Of a DNA stretch of 64,000 nt, positions 27,050 through 37,000 are shown piece by piece. How positions within the stretch are numbered: position 1 is the first letter of the stretch; every line of letters starts with the position of its first letter. The notes beneath the pieces were generated by a model that was given only the letters and a program-made list of their open reading frames with translations, ran no database searches and was not told the origin of the DNA. The stretch spans positions 1 through 64,000 of the forward strand of contig UQFY01000009.1 in the NCBI GenBank assembly GCA_900540385.1, given 5' to 3'. The translations under genes were made by a program, and so were the position numbers. The DNA is from an uncultured Mollicutes bacterium. Lineage in GTDB: Bacteria > Bacillota_I > Bacilli_A > RFN20 > CAG-826.

Positions 27050-27496
27050 TTAGGCTTTCTTTTCAGGAATGATGTTGAAGAAAGAGCCAACAGCAAGGAT
27101 AACCATGCTGACGCAATACATAATGAAGGCAGGAGCACCTGTATTCATAGCAGCAACAGCATAAGGGTTAGACAAATCGAGTTGGGTAACCCATAAGGTA
27201 CCGATTAAGTAGGTTCTTGCGTTCAAGACAAAGATGAAGCAAAGGCCAGCTAAGACGGCTGCCACCAAAAGTGGAAGATAAGAGATGAGCTTATTTCCAA
27301 ATTTGAGGGAGAGGAAGTAGGATCCAACAATAGCTAAGATAGCAATGATGGAGAAGGCAATGATATATCCTAATTCATCGATGCTGAATCCAACATTCAT
27401 CGAGCTCGCGATTGTAAGGAACATGGACACGAGGATAAGGAGTGCAGCAACAGCGTTGATATAGCAAGAGACGCCAAGTTTCTTTAAGAAATTCAT
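27050..27496 (-). CDS. small four-helix membrane protein in the GH3 operon
   Basis: A 148-residue protein with four hydrophobic segments (about 12-34, 42-65, 72-92 and 118-140) and short charged ends. I do not recognise the family. Its ATG comes 1 base after the GH3 stop, and its GGAGGAG ribosome site is formed by the last GH3 codons, so translation is coupled to the enzyme. It may help place or stabilise the membrane-anchored GH3, but this is only inferred from the tight coupling. Confidence 0.7.
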   Translation of the reverse strand: MNFLKKLGVSCYINAVAALLILVSMFLTIASSMNVGFSIDELGYIIAFSIIAILAIVGSYFLSLKFGNKLISYLPLLVAAVLAGLCFIFVLNARTYLIGTLWVTQLDLSNPYAVAAMNTGAPAFIMYCVSMVILAVGSFFNIIPEKKA

Positions 27497-27497
27497 A

Positions 27498-30400
27498 TTA
27501 TTTCTCCTCCTTTTTCTTGCCTTTATAGAAGGTTGTAAAGACAGCTCCGCCTAAGCTTAGTGCAGCTAATGCAGCAGAAGCAGCAATAACAGAGATATAG
27601 GTTGCTCTCCACCAGGTCATATTTTTGACCATTTCGGTGTTGGCATTGACCATGTTCATGTAATTGCTTTGAGTTAAGACCCATAAATCACAATGGACAG
27701 CGTCTTTGACCTTGTTAAGTAAGACAGGATCGTTCTTGATGGTATCAGCAGAAACGCCAATCTTTTCAAGAGTCGTGGTGGAATCCCAAGAAGTGATACC
27801 AGCATAGAGGGCTTGGGTGAAGTAGTCAGTATCGTCTTCCAAGTCGGAAACGATGTAACCACGATATCCCCATTCTCCTCTTAAGATATCGGTTAATAAG
27901 CCTTTGGAGCAAGTAACTTCGGTAGGACCGATCTTGGAGAAGCTGGTCATAACGCCTAATAAGCCAACGTCTTTCTCATCGGTGTCATACTTAGATGCTT
28001 CGAAAGCAATTTGGAAAGCTCTGAGTTCTAATTCACGAGCTTTTTGTTCGGTCATATAAGGAGAAACACCAGAACGGTTTGTTTCTTGATCGTTGAAAGC
28101 GAAGTGCTTTGGAGCAGCGATTAAGCCTTTGCTTAAAGCGCCAACGGAATATTCCATACCCATATTTCCGGTTAAGATAGGATCTTCGGAATAGTATTCG
28201 AGGTTTCTTCCGTTATATCCATTACGATGGGTATTCATAGATGGACCCCAGAGGATTGGAAGACCGACAAAGAGAGCGTCATTACCCATCATTTCGCCTT
28301 GAGCATAAGCTAAGCGAGGATTGAAGGTAGCGGCCATAACAGGAGCGGATGGGAAGATGGTCATTTGATATTTTGCATTTGGATCATCTTCTGCAACAGC
28401 CCAAGCTGGTTTTTGCTCACCATATTCATTAGCGGAAAGAGTCTTGAAAGCACGGTCACCAACGCCGTTAGGGCCATTTTCGGTGAACTTACCGCCGATA
28501 AATCCAACAGAGCTCATTGGGAGGTAGTCACGGTTTCCGTGGAGGATGAAGCTCATAGCTTCAGTAAGATCTAATTGATTTAAGAGCTTATCCCAATCTT
28601 CCCAGTTATATGGAGCACCCTTTAAGTTCAAATAAGAAAGGTCGCCTTGTTGTCCGAATAAGATGGAAGAAGTGTCACCATCAGTAACAACATCATAAGT
28701 TCCACCATTGATGAGTTTAATCATCGCATCGGTCGCAATGAAACCTTTATATTCTATAGGGAAAGTTCCATCCCAATCGTTACGAGAAAGATTGGTCATC
28801 TTTCCTTCTTCATAATGATTTGGGTCAGCTTCTTGAAGGGAGTTCTTCACTTGCACGCCAGATTTAGAGATGTTGAATGTGTCTTCGTCTCTTGTATCAA
28901 CGTTATAGGTGTATTTATAAGCTTTGGAAGAAACACCTGCTTCGGTCATCTTATTATCGGCATTTGGAGTAACACCTTTCTTAGCGAAGATGTTATTAAG
29001 AGCTTCATGAGCACCATTGCCAATGGCGAAATAATAATCACCTGCATCCAAGATGTAGGAACCTTTGTCATCTTTTGCCTTGGAATCCCAGCTGGCGATA
29101 TTTTGCATATCGACTTTGATCTCTAATGTTTGAGATTCGCCTGGTTCCAATTCTTCGGTCTTATCGAAGGCAAGTAATTGAATAGCGGATTTTTCCACTC
29201 CACCAGCAATATAAGGAGCTTGTCCGTAGATTTGAACGGCATCTTTTCCTTTGACATTACCAGTATTTTTGACTTTGACTTTGAAAGTCATGGTGAAGTC
29301 ATGGCCCTTATGAGAGACCTTTGGAGCACCAACAATCGTTTGTTCGAAGGTGGTGTAAGATAAGCCATATCCAAATGGATAAGTGACTTCCTTGCTATAT
29401 TCCCAAGCTCCTTCAAAAGAGGAACCTTTGGAAGATCTTGCATTGCCAGAGTTGGTCACATAATCGGCATAACGGGTTTCATAATAATGATAACCGGTGT
29501 AAATGCCTTCTGCTTCGACAATGTATTTATTGCCAGAACCTTTGGCACGTTTCTTGAATACGGTGGCATCTTCGTTTCCATATGCATAGTCGCCATAGTT
29601 CATCATAGCTGGAGCAGAGAGGCTGCTGGACGCATATGTATCGCTTAAGTGACCGGATGGAGTGATTTTACCAGTAAGGATTTGAGCAACTGCTTTTGGA
29701 GCATAGTTTGCACCAATGCCCATCCAAAGGATGGCATCAACGCCATCATCTTTCTTTAAGTCATCAATTTCCATTGGGTTAACGGCATTGATAATAACGA
29801 CGACTTTGTCGCACTTTTCTTTTGCTAAGGCAAGGATTGCTTTTTCTTTAGCAGTAAGTTGCATTGGGTTGGTAATATCTTCAGCAGGATTCATTTGAGC
29901 TGGATTGTTGACCCAGTCAATACCTTCGGAAGCGGCTCTACCAAAAACAACAACGCCAACCTTGTTATATTCGTCAATGGATTGTAAGACATTTTCGTTT
30001 TGTGCCTTTAAATCATCAACGCTTGCTTCTAAAGTTTCGAACGTTTTTAAACCAGCCATCATGCCATACATGCCCAAATATGGGAAGTCATTTTCACCAA
30101 GTAAGGGGACTCTTCCGGTTTGCTTAGCTGCAATATAGTTTTCATATGCTTCATTCAAAGTTGGGTTCACATCGAATCCCTCTTCCGCTAAAGCTTCGTC
30201 AAAATGGACTGTTTGATTGTTTCCAGCGGCTCTATGTCCAATATAGGCACCGGTGATTGTGGATGAAGAACGGACACCAAATAAAGAAACTTTAAGTTTG
30301 TTCTCATTGGATGTCGCTAAAGGTAAAGCAGCTTTCCCATCTTTCAAATTGTTCTTTAATAAGACGGTTCCTTCACCTTGAATTTGAACTGCCAAATCCT

Positions 30401-30644
30401 CATGGGCTTTGACAATCTTTGACGTATCAGCCTTACCATCGCTAGTAAGATACTTTTGGTCAGGGGTAAAAGCTCTGAATAACTCTCCATCCCCTTTTTG
30501 AACTAATTTCGTAGAATGGGTTCCGAAATAAGAGTCGATGGCATCCTTGTTGGCCTCTAAAGTAAGACCAGTTGCAATGCCAAAGAGTAAAGTGGAACTA
30601 AACACGAAAGTTAATCCACGGCTCAAACGATTTAGTTTTGCCAT
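27498..30644 (-). CDS. GH3 glycoside hydrolase, reversed domain order, membrane-anchored (paralogue)
   Basis: A 1048-residue paralogue of the GH3 at 16352-19423, with the same architecture. It has an N-terminal membrane helix (FVFSSTLLFGIATGLTL), the GH3 sandwich domain (IQGEGTVLLKNNLKDGKAALPL), a fibronectin-III-like domain, the TIM barrel, and a C-terminal helix (about 1010-1035) with a lysine-rich tail. The likely nucleophile is Asp934 in GYRGYIVSDLEDD. The active domain should face outward. AAGGAGG precedes the ATG, and a perfect cre site lies just upstream of it. It is co-transcribed with the small membrane protein that follows. Exact sugar specificity cannot be read from sequence. Confidence 0.88.
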   Translation of the reverse strand: MAKLNRLSRGLTFVFSSTLLFGIATGLTLEANKDAIDSYFGTHSTKLVQKGDGELFRAFTPDQKYLTSDGKADTSKIVKAHEDLAVQIQGEGTVLLKNNLKDGKAALPLATSNENKLKVSLFGVRSSSTITGAYIGHRAAGNNQTVHFDEALAEEGFDVNPTLNEAYENYIAAKQTGRVPLLGENDFPYLGMYGMMAGLKTFETLEASVDDLKAQNENVLQSIDEYNKVGVVVFGRAASEGIDWVNNPAQMNPAEDITNPMQLTAKEKAILALAKEKCDKVVVIINAVNPMEIDDLKKDDGVDAILWMGIGANYAPKAVAQILTGKITPSGHLSDTYASSSLSAPAMMNYGDYAYGNEDATVFKKRAKGSGNKYIVEAEGIYTGYHYYETRYADYVTNSGNARSSKGSSFEGAWEYSKEVTYPFGYGLSYTTFEQTIVGAPKVSHKGHDFTMTFKVKVKNTGNVKGKDAVQIYGQAPYIAGGVEKSAIQLLAFDKTEELEPGESQTLEIKVDMQNIASWDSKAKDDKGSYILDAGDYYFAIGNGAHEALNNIFAKKGVTPNADNKMTEAGVSSKAYKYTYNVDTRDEDTFNISKSGVQVKNSLQEADPNHYEEGKMTNLSRNDWDGTFPIEYKGFIATDAMIKLINGGTYDVVTDGDTSSILFGQQGDLSYLNLKGAPYNWEDWDKLLNQLDLTEAMSFILHGNRDYLPMSSVGFIGGKFTENGPNGVGDRAFKTLSANEYGEQKPAWAVAEDDPNAKYQMTIFPSAPVMAATFNPRLAYAQGEMMGNDALFVGLPILWGPSMNTHRNGYNGRNLEYYSEDPILTGNMGMEYSVGALSKGLIAAPKHFAFNDQETNRSGVSPYMTEQKARELELRAFQIAFEASKYDTDEKDVGLLGVMTSFSKIGPTEVTCSKGLLTDILRGEWGYRGYIVSDLEDDTDYFTQALYAGITSWDSTTTLEKIGVSADTIKNDPVLLNKVKDAVHCDLWVLTQSNYMNMVNANTEMVKNMTWWRATYISVIAASAALAALSLGGAVFTTFYKGKKKEEK

Positions 30645-30657
30645 AATTCCTCCTTGT

Positions 30658-30671
30658 TGTAATCGCTTTCA
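30658..30671 (-). promoter_or_regulatory. catabolite-responsive element (cre) at second GH3 gene
   Basis: TGTAATCGCTTTCA on the plus strand fits every position of the cre consensus TGWNANCGNTNWCA. It lies 14-27 bases before the GH3 start, next to the ribosome site, where bound CcpA would act as a roadblock. The neighbouring GCTTTCA/TGAAAGC inverted repeat (30665-30682) overlaps it. Confidence 0.65.
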
Positions 30672-30738
30672 TTTTTGAAAGCAATAAATCATACTAACAT
30701 TTTAAGACAAATTGCTAAAAAAGGACCAAATAAAAGAA

Positions 30739-30775
30739 TTTGCAATATTTAAAGGTAATCTTTGCAATATTTAAA
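30739..30775 (-). promoter_or_regulatory. 15-bp direct repeats, 22-bp period, upstream of second GH3
   Basis: TTTGCAATATTTAAA occurs exactly at 30739-30753 and 30761-30775. Two direct repeats about two helical turns apart are the hallmark of LytTR-type binding sites. They lie roughly 95-130 bp upstream of the GH3 start. The response regulator encoded at 14155-14877 is a candidate binder. Confidence 0.5.
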
Positions 30776-31037
30776 CAACATTTGCTCAAAAAATAGGAAT
30801 TTATAACTGCAAATAACAATTATTTATAATCCAAATAGCTGTTATGCCTCCAAAATCACCATAATCGGCAATTCCATTCTTAAGAAAAATAAGGGAGGAG
30901 AAACTATGCCGTTCCCCTTATTTCTTTCATTGGTTTTTTGCCCTCCTTTCTAAAATTAGCTTTTTATAGCCAAATTAGAGCCAGAAACACAAACTTATTG
31001 TAAGTCTCTGAAAAGCAGAGAAAATGATTTCCCAATA

Positions 31038-31092
31038 GGTTGGAAAAGTTTAATAAAATGCATTTTTTAGGGTTGGAAAAGTTTAATAAAAT
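31038..31092 (+). repeat. 22-bp perfect direct repeat, 33-bp period
   Basis: A 22-bp sequence starting GGTTGGAAAAGTTTAATAAA occurs at 31038-31059 and 31071-31092. It duplicates the first residues (LEKFNK) of the ATPase remnant in frame, so it looks like a small tandem duplication at the start of a decaying gene. Confidence 0.8.
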
Positions 31093-31590
31093 AGTGTCTA
31101 GAAATGTGGCTCGCCATAAACAAAGCTTTGTTAGTAGACGGGCTCGTCAAGTTGGAAAAACTTATCTCATCGACGCTTTTTGTAAAAAACATTTTGAAAA
31201 TTACATTTATATAAACCTGGCTTTAAATCCTCAAGAAATCCCCGCTTTTTCCCAAGCGAAAGATGTTAAAGACTTTCTTCTTGTCGTTTCCGCTTTTTCC
31301 GCCTCCCCACTCATCCCTTCAAAAACAATCACATTCATCGATGAGATTCGGTTAGCAAAAAACAAGGCGAGATTGATTTTTTGATTACATACCAAGATGA
31401 GGTATTGCCTATTGAGATAAAATCTGGCAAAGACTATAAAGAGCATTCCGCATTAAACAACTTGATTTCGAAGAAGGAATATGACATTCACCAAGCTCTT
31501 ATTTTTGACAATTGCAACGTAGAAATTCGTGGTGAAAAAACATATCTCCCTATTTATATGATCGAATTTTTAAGACAAGAAACCATCTAA
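31040..31590 (+). pseudogene. remnant of an AAA_14/DUF4143-type ATPase
   Basis: The first piece (to 31384) retains the start of an AAA_14 ATPase with a damaged P-loop (RRARQVGKTYLI, lacking the usual GARQVGKT glycine) and a Walker B-like FIDEI. The second piece (31381-31590) is in another frame. It is the C-terminal end of a DUF4143 domain (VLPIEIKSGKDYKEHSALNNL). Intact members have about 430 residues; here the central 250 or so are missing and the ends are joined out of frame. It is therefore a deletion-derived pseudogene. A different, intact ATPase follows at 32049. Confidence 0.85.
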
Positions 31591-31592
31591 AT

Positions 31593-31719
31593 TAATACAT
31601 GGATCGTCTCTTTTAACAAAGAAAGCAAAAAGAAAACGTCCTCTTTTCCTTTTTCGGAATGGGGAACGTTTTTTAGAAGAAATGCAAAGTCAATCAAAAG
31701 GAGACGACCCATGTATTAG
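31593..31719. repeat. 127-bp element with near-perfect terminal inverted repeats
   Basis: The left end TAATACATGGATCGTCTC (31593-31610) and right end GAGACGACCCATGTATTA (31702-31719) are inverted repeats with one mismatch; the pairing extends inward through an AAAAG/CTTTT step. Inside is a second stem (AAAACGT near 31640, AACGTTTTTT near 31670). It has the form of a tiny MITE-like element or a strong terminator structure. Related single ends occur at 34031-34043 and 47236-47259. Confidence 0.6.
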
Positions 31720-32048
31720 TTCTCGTCTTTATAATGGACTTGAACAATTATGTCTTGGTTATGATCGCCAAACCCTTTCACAAAGACATTGATTCCTCCA
31801 ACGTAATGAGAATTTGCTTTCATATTAAAACGAAAAGAGAAAAAAGAAGCTCTACGCAAAATCTTTGGAATACTAAGAAAATAATCTATTTATCCAACAT
31901 TTTAGAAGGAGTATGCAGCTCCTTCTTTTTCTTTTTATGGAAATAGACAAGTCTGTATTTGTATAACCCTTGATTCAAACAAATATTTTTTACACAAAAT
32001 TGTTTGGGTCAAATTTTTTTGTGTTAAAATACTTATGGAGAAAAAACT
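31720..32048. other. intergenic region before the DUF234 ATPase
   Basis: AT-rich, with no gene I can support; a 70-codon frame at 31734-31946 has no protein-like composition. Close to the next gene, TAAAAT at 32025-32030 may be a -10 element and GGAG at 32037-32040 is the ribosome site. Confidence 0.5.
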
Positions 32049-33452
32049 ATGTTCATTGGTAGAAAAGAAGAAACATCTAAATTAAAAGAATTCTTAAATG
32101 GTGACACCTTTAAGGCAGGAATGATATATGGCAGGAGGCGCGTAGGGAAAACGGAAATCATTAAGCAAGTTTTGAAAGAGGAGAAAGATTCTCTTATTTT
32201 GCACTGCGAATGTAAGAAAGTCCTTGATTCTATCAACTTATCTCTTTTAGAAAGAGAAACCAAGTCTGCCCTTCACTTGCCTGAATATGTCCATTTCTCT
32301 AATTTCGATGAATTGTTTGAGTCTATATTCAATGAAGCAAAAAAACGGAAGATTATTTTCGTCATAGATGAATTTTCTTATTTGCCATTAGGAGGAGAAA
32401 ATGGTGTTGATGCAAGTTTGGCACGAATAATTGATTTAGAAAAATCTGACCAACTGCATCTAAAGCTTCTCATATCTGGTTCTTATTGCGATCTCATGCA
32501 AGGGCTTATTGACAACAAATCACCTCTTCACGGTCGTTTCGATCTCATAGAAGAAATTCATGAATTTGATTATTATGATGCGGCGAAGTTTTTCCCAAAC
32601 TATTCCTCAGAAGAAAAATTTAAAGCCTATGCTGTTTTTGGTGGACTTCCATATGCTTTATCTTTATTAAATCCTGCAAAAAGTGTCGAGGAGAACATCA
32701 AAAAGTTATTTGGCGTAGACACTTCAGAAATGATTTTGCTTTGTCAAGAAATGACAGAAAATGAAAGTTCTAAAGTCTCCTTTCTCAACAGCGTTTTAAA
32801 CCTAATTGCCACAGGCAAACACAAATTTAGCGATATTGTTGCTTCCCTTGGTAAATCTTCGAGGCCAGAATACGCTTTAGCGAAGGGAATCGGCTTACAC
32901 TTCATCAAGAAAATTTCGCCTATCAATGACGAGGAAAATAAGAAACTCACCTTTTATGATTTCGACGATAATCTAATTTATTTTTATTATCGATACGTTT
33001 TTGCAAACGGATCTGCGCGTTCTTTTCTAGGCAAAGAACTCTTTTATAAAGAGATCATAGAAGAGGATTTCAACAAATATTATTTGCCAAAAATGTTTGA
33101 AAAAGTGAGTAAAGAATTTTTAATTCGAAAAAATCGTGCCGGCTTTATCAAACCGCCTTTCTTTAAAATAGGGACTTACAGTTTTAACGACGCTAAAGAA
33201 AAGAAAAACTATCAATTCGACGTTGTTACACAAGATAAGAAAGGCTTTATTTCCTATGAATGCAAATATGCAAAAAATCCTATAGATATAGAGGTTTTAA
33301 ACGAGGAAATAAGACAAACATCAGCATCTCCTCTTCCATTTTATAATTTGGGTTTTATATCCAAAAACGGGTTTTCCGCTAAAGAAAAGTACACAGGTAG
33401 AATTACCTATACTCTAGAAGACTTCTACGCTTCAAATTTAGAAACCATATAA
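32049..33452 (+). CDS. AAA ATPase with DUF234 C-terminal domain
   Basis: A 467-residue protein of the prokaryotic/archaeal ATPase group. It has P-loop GRRRVGKTE (about 28-36), Walker B IIFVIDEFSYLP, a sensor-like LLISGSY, a winged-helix segment, and a C-terminal DUF234 region ending in a nuclease-like fold (YQFDVVTQDKKGFISYECKY, with Asp and Glu-x-Lys spaced as in PD-(D/E)XK enzymes). The cellular role of these ATPases is unclear; many are linked to mobile or defence contexts. It is complete, unlike the ATPase remnant just upstream. Confidence 0.85.
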   Translation: MFIGRKEETSKLKEFLNGDTFKAGMIYGRRRVGKTEIIKQVLKEEKDSLILHCECKKVLDSINLSLLERETKSALHLPEYVHFSNFDELFESIFNEAKKRKIIFVIDEFSYLPLGGENGVDASLARIIDLEKSDQLHLKLLISGSYCDLMQGLIDNKSPLHGRFDLIEEIHEFDYYDAAKFFPNYSSEEKFKAYAVFGGLPYALSLLNPAKSVEENIKKLFGVDTSEMILLCQEMTENESSKVSFLNSVLNLIATGKHKFSDIVASLGKSSRPEYALAKGIGLHFIKKISPINDEENKKLTFYDFDDNLIYFYYRYVFANGSARSFLGKELFYKEIIEEDFNKYYLPKMFEKVSKEFLIRKNRAGFIKPPFFKIGTYSFNDAKEKKNYQFDVVTQDKKGFISYECKYAKNPIDIEVLNEEIRQTSASPLPFYNLGFISKNGFSAKEKYTGRITYTLEDFYASNLETI

Positions 33453-33489
33453 CGTTAAAACAAATTACTTCAAAAAGATATTTTAGCCA

Positions 33490-33999
33490 TCAACGTTCCT
33501 TAAACGTTTTTCCCCATGCACAAACAAGTTTCTCTAAAGAATATGACGCGTTCGCACTAGATGAACTTGGTAAAGAGATGACCGGAAGATTATCTTTTTT
33601 GTTCTCCATGTAATATTTGTATGCGGATTTGCCATTACATAAAACAACACGGATTTTAGATTTCTTTAAGATGTCAGAAAGATCAGTGGGTTTAGCATTT
33701 TGAATGCTAGAATCCGCTGCACCTTGGATTTCTAGACTTTCAATCGCATCATAAAGAGCAATTCTATGTTTCGTTAGAAACGTTTTCTTTTCCTCAATGG
33801 TTTGGGGGATATTCTCTTTAAAAATCCCTGCTAGAATTTTCCAAAAACGATTCTGTTTATGGCCATAATAAAAGCCTTCTTGTCTACTAACTGGACTAGG
33901 AAAACTTCCAAGAATCAGAATCTCGCTATCTTGATCAAAAAAAGGGCCAAAAGGATGGGAGGGGAAGAAAGACACGTTTGTTTCAACTTGTTTTTTCAT
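33490..33999 (-). CDS. DNA-deoxyinosine (hypoxanthine) glycosylase, uracil-DNA glycosylase superfamily
   Basis: A 169-residue base-excision repair enzyme. ILILGSFPSPVSRQEGFYYGHKQNRFWKIL is the superfamily N-terminal motif in the form typical of hypoxanthine-DNA glycosylases. VVLCNGKSAYKYY and LPSSSSANAS supply the C-terminal active-site motif. Expected action is removal of hypoxanthine, and perhaps uracil, from deaminated DNA. It stands as a single gene between an ATPase and an ABC transporter gene. Confidence 0.85.
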   Translation of the reverse strand: MKKQVETNVSFFPSHPFGPFFDQDSEILILGSFPSPVSRQEGFYYGHKQNRFWKILAGIFKENIPQTIEEKKTFLTKHRIALYDAIESLEIQGAADSSIQNAKPTDLSDILKKSKIRVVLCNGKSAYKYYMENKKDNLPVISLPSSSSANASYSLEKLVCAWGKTFKER

Positions 34000-34044
34000 C
34001 TTTAAATTATAGAAAGGGGAAATCCGTTAGACCCATGTATGTAT

Positions 34045-37000
34045 TTAGCGGTTCTGAATGGCATCTATAGGTTTCTTATTCGCTAGCCTGATAACCGGGA
34101 GGAAGGAAGATATAAAGGCTGCAACGAGAGCCACTACAAAGATAGCTAAAACAACCACTATATTCGGATTCATGACAGCGAATGTGATAAGCCCACTGTT
34201 AGCAAGTTCTAGATTCATTATGAAAGAGAAGGCAAAGGTGCAAATAACAGACAATAAGAAGTTAACGAGAGCAATGATGCAAGCTTCGGAATAGAAAATC
34301 TTAAACACATCTGCACGTTTCGCGCCCACCGCACGAAGAATACCAATTTCTCTCTTCTTATTGTTAATCGAAATAGAAATGAAGTTATAGAAGAGAAGCA
34401 TGCTAAATACGGCTAAGCCAATACCAACATAAAGGAAGATAGAAGAGAACATCATAAGCATGTTGCCAACGAATTCCACATAAGAAAGAGAATTATCATA
34501 GAAAGAGAAATACCAATCTCCTTCTTTCATAGTGTCGTAGTCGCTATTCTTTGCTTTCTCTAAGAAGAAATCCATGAAAGAGTCAACCGTTTTTGCATCA
34601 TTTCCAAAAGTTACAAAAGAATAATAAGATGAAGAAGATGTCCCATTATTGGAGAGTACGCTTCCCTTTATGTGTTGCGCATCCTCTTTGGAAATACTCA
34701 TCATAATAGCGCCATTCTCGCAATCTAAATCCACCCCTACCACCTTTAAAGGCATTGTAAAGTTATCTTCGTAGGTTAAAAGGGTTTCGAAAGGATCGTG
34801 CTTTACTTTTTCTAGAAGGGTTTTCACTCCTTCCTTAATGTAAGCGTTCATTTCTTTCCCTTCCTCTATCTTGCTTTGATAGTTAAAAAGGAAAGATTTA
34901 ACCGCCTCTTTCTTTGAGTTTTCATCTGTGATTTGTCCGACAGTTGTCGTCACGACATTTTGAAATGGAGTCGTGCCTTTGTATTTCTCATAGATTTCAA
35001 CGTAATGATCATTTAGATACTTTGAAAGGAACTGATCATAGAAGTTCCGGTAATTGCCCAAAAAATCACTTAGTTCTAAAGGATATTTCTCATCAATTAA
35101 ATCCTGATACGTTTTTATAATGGAAAGATAATAGGAATAATACTCTCCTGCTTTATCAACATTTTCTTCACCGAATAAGCCAGAAACAAACGCATCCACA
35201 TAACGACTGAAAATCTGATATTTTTGTGATTCTGTGGCACCCGTGTAGTCAAATTTAGGATTTCCATGCTCATCATATGTTGGATCAATGACTTGTAAAG
35301 AATAGGAATTTCCTCCCTCATTGATTTTCTTCACCAAATCAAGGTGGTTAGTAAAGAAATCACTGTATTTGTCGTATTTTGTCTTATAGGCTGCAGCTAT
35401 TTTCGTCGCGTCCTCACTCAAAGAGAAACGATCCAAATTCGATACTTCGTAAAGGTTATCCTCTTTCTTTTCTTCCGATTGATAAGCGCCAGGGAATACG
35501 AAATTATAGGTAGCAGCTTTCGTCCCATCTTCGGAATAAATATGAAGGGCACCTAGAGAAAGCAAGGCTTCTCCTTTTGAAAGAGTCATAGGATGTGACT
35601 TATCAAAATAGACGAAATTCTGATGAGTTCGGAAATAACCAAAATCATTGATGGCCTCTTTTCCTTTCTCTGTGGAGAAATAGAAATCTTCTCCTGAAAT
35701 TACAATCGATTCATCCGTTCCTTTTCCTTCTCCAACAAAAAGAGAGGAATGAAGAGATGGTCCGTAACGTAAGGAATTCAAATCAGAATAGTTTTTATCG
35801 TTTTCAACATAGCTTGTAGCGGTTCGATATTTTAATAATTTCGTTGGTAGTTTTGTGTCCACAATTCCTGAAATCGTTAAAGAAGATACATCCGTGTTGA
35901 AATTGGATCTATATGAGGTATTTAATTTCGATCCGATGATGTTTTCTTGGGTTACTTTACTTGCTTCAATCGAATCAAAATCATTTTTATCGCCAAAGCC
36001 AAAATCTTGGTAGGAATAATACTCATATAAAGTAATAAGGCATTCCGTATTATCTTTTGGCATTTTTCCACTCACGAGGGTGAAATCAAAATCATTCAGG
36101 AAAGAATCCGTAATAGGAACAATGGCTGAGAAACTAGTCAAATGGAAACGATCATTTTGGTCAGTTGGTCTATTAAAACGGGAGGCCACTTCATTGTTGT
36201 AAGAAAGATAAATATTCGCTCCCGTTTTGTCTTCAATTTCTTTTACACGTTCTGAGGTATACCCCTTTCTTTTCCCACATTCACTTAGAGAAAGGGTTAC
36301 ATAACGCATGTCATTTTTCGAAACAGTCGATGTTAAGGCGTCTTTCGTGCTAAAAAGAGAGGCGGTAATGCTCATTCCAAACAAAGAAAAAGAAAAAGTT
36401 GAAAGTAAGATGGTCATTGCTAAACGGAACGGCTTCACTTTCATTGAACGGGCGCCCATTTTTATGGCACGTCCTATAGAGAATTTACTTTTAATTGATT
36501 CAAAAGAATCATGACTCTCCACGATTTTATCTGTATCCGTGTTTACGAACTCTTCGCGATTTCCATTTTTATCAATCTTCGCTTCTTGACGAATGCTTTC
36601 GTTAATATGAGGATCTCCGACAATAAAGACATCCCCTTTTCCTTTGGCGATGGTTTCATTAATTAAAGGAAGGTCCTCTGCTGTTAAAGGACGATTTCCA
36701 TCAAGACGAAGAATATTATCTCCAAGCAAAGTTAAGCCATCTTTGCCTACCTTAGAAAGGCATAAGGCCTTACTAACATCGGAAATCACTTTCCCATCTT
36801 TTAATTCAATAACACGGTCGCCATAACGTTCTGCAAAATCACGGTCATGAGAAACAACGACAACCAGTTTATCCTTTGAAAGTTTTTTCAAAGTATCAAA
36901 TACCTGTTTCCCAGTATTGCTATCTAAAGCGCCCGTTGGTTCATCAGCAAAGATGATTTTAGGTTCCTTTACCAAGGCTCTAGCAATGGCTACTCTTTGT

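Larger units (their letters stand above)
30645..31039. other. 395-bp promoter region upstream of second GH3
   Basis: Besides the cre site and the 15-bp repeats, it holds an inverted repeat (AAATAAGGG at about 30886, CCCTTATTT at about 30915). It also has a possible 15-codon plus-strand ORF (30906-30953, MPFPLFLSLVFCPPF) preceded by GGGAGGAG. The ORF could be a leader peptide but has no recognised relative. Nothing else coding was seen. Confidence 0.4.

Noticed and set aside
31734..31946. 70-codon ORF
   Set aside because: Composition follows intergenic DNA, no good ribosome site, and it crosses the repeat boundary region.
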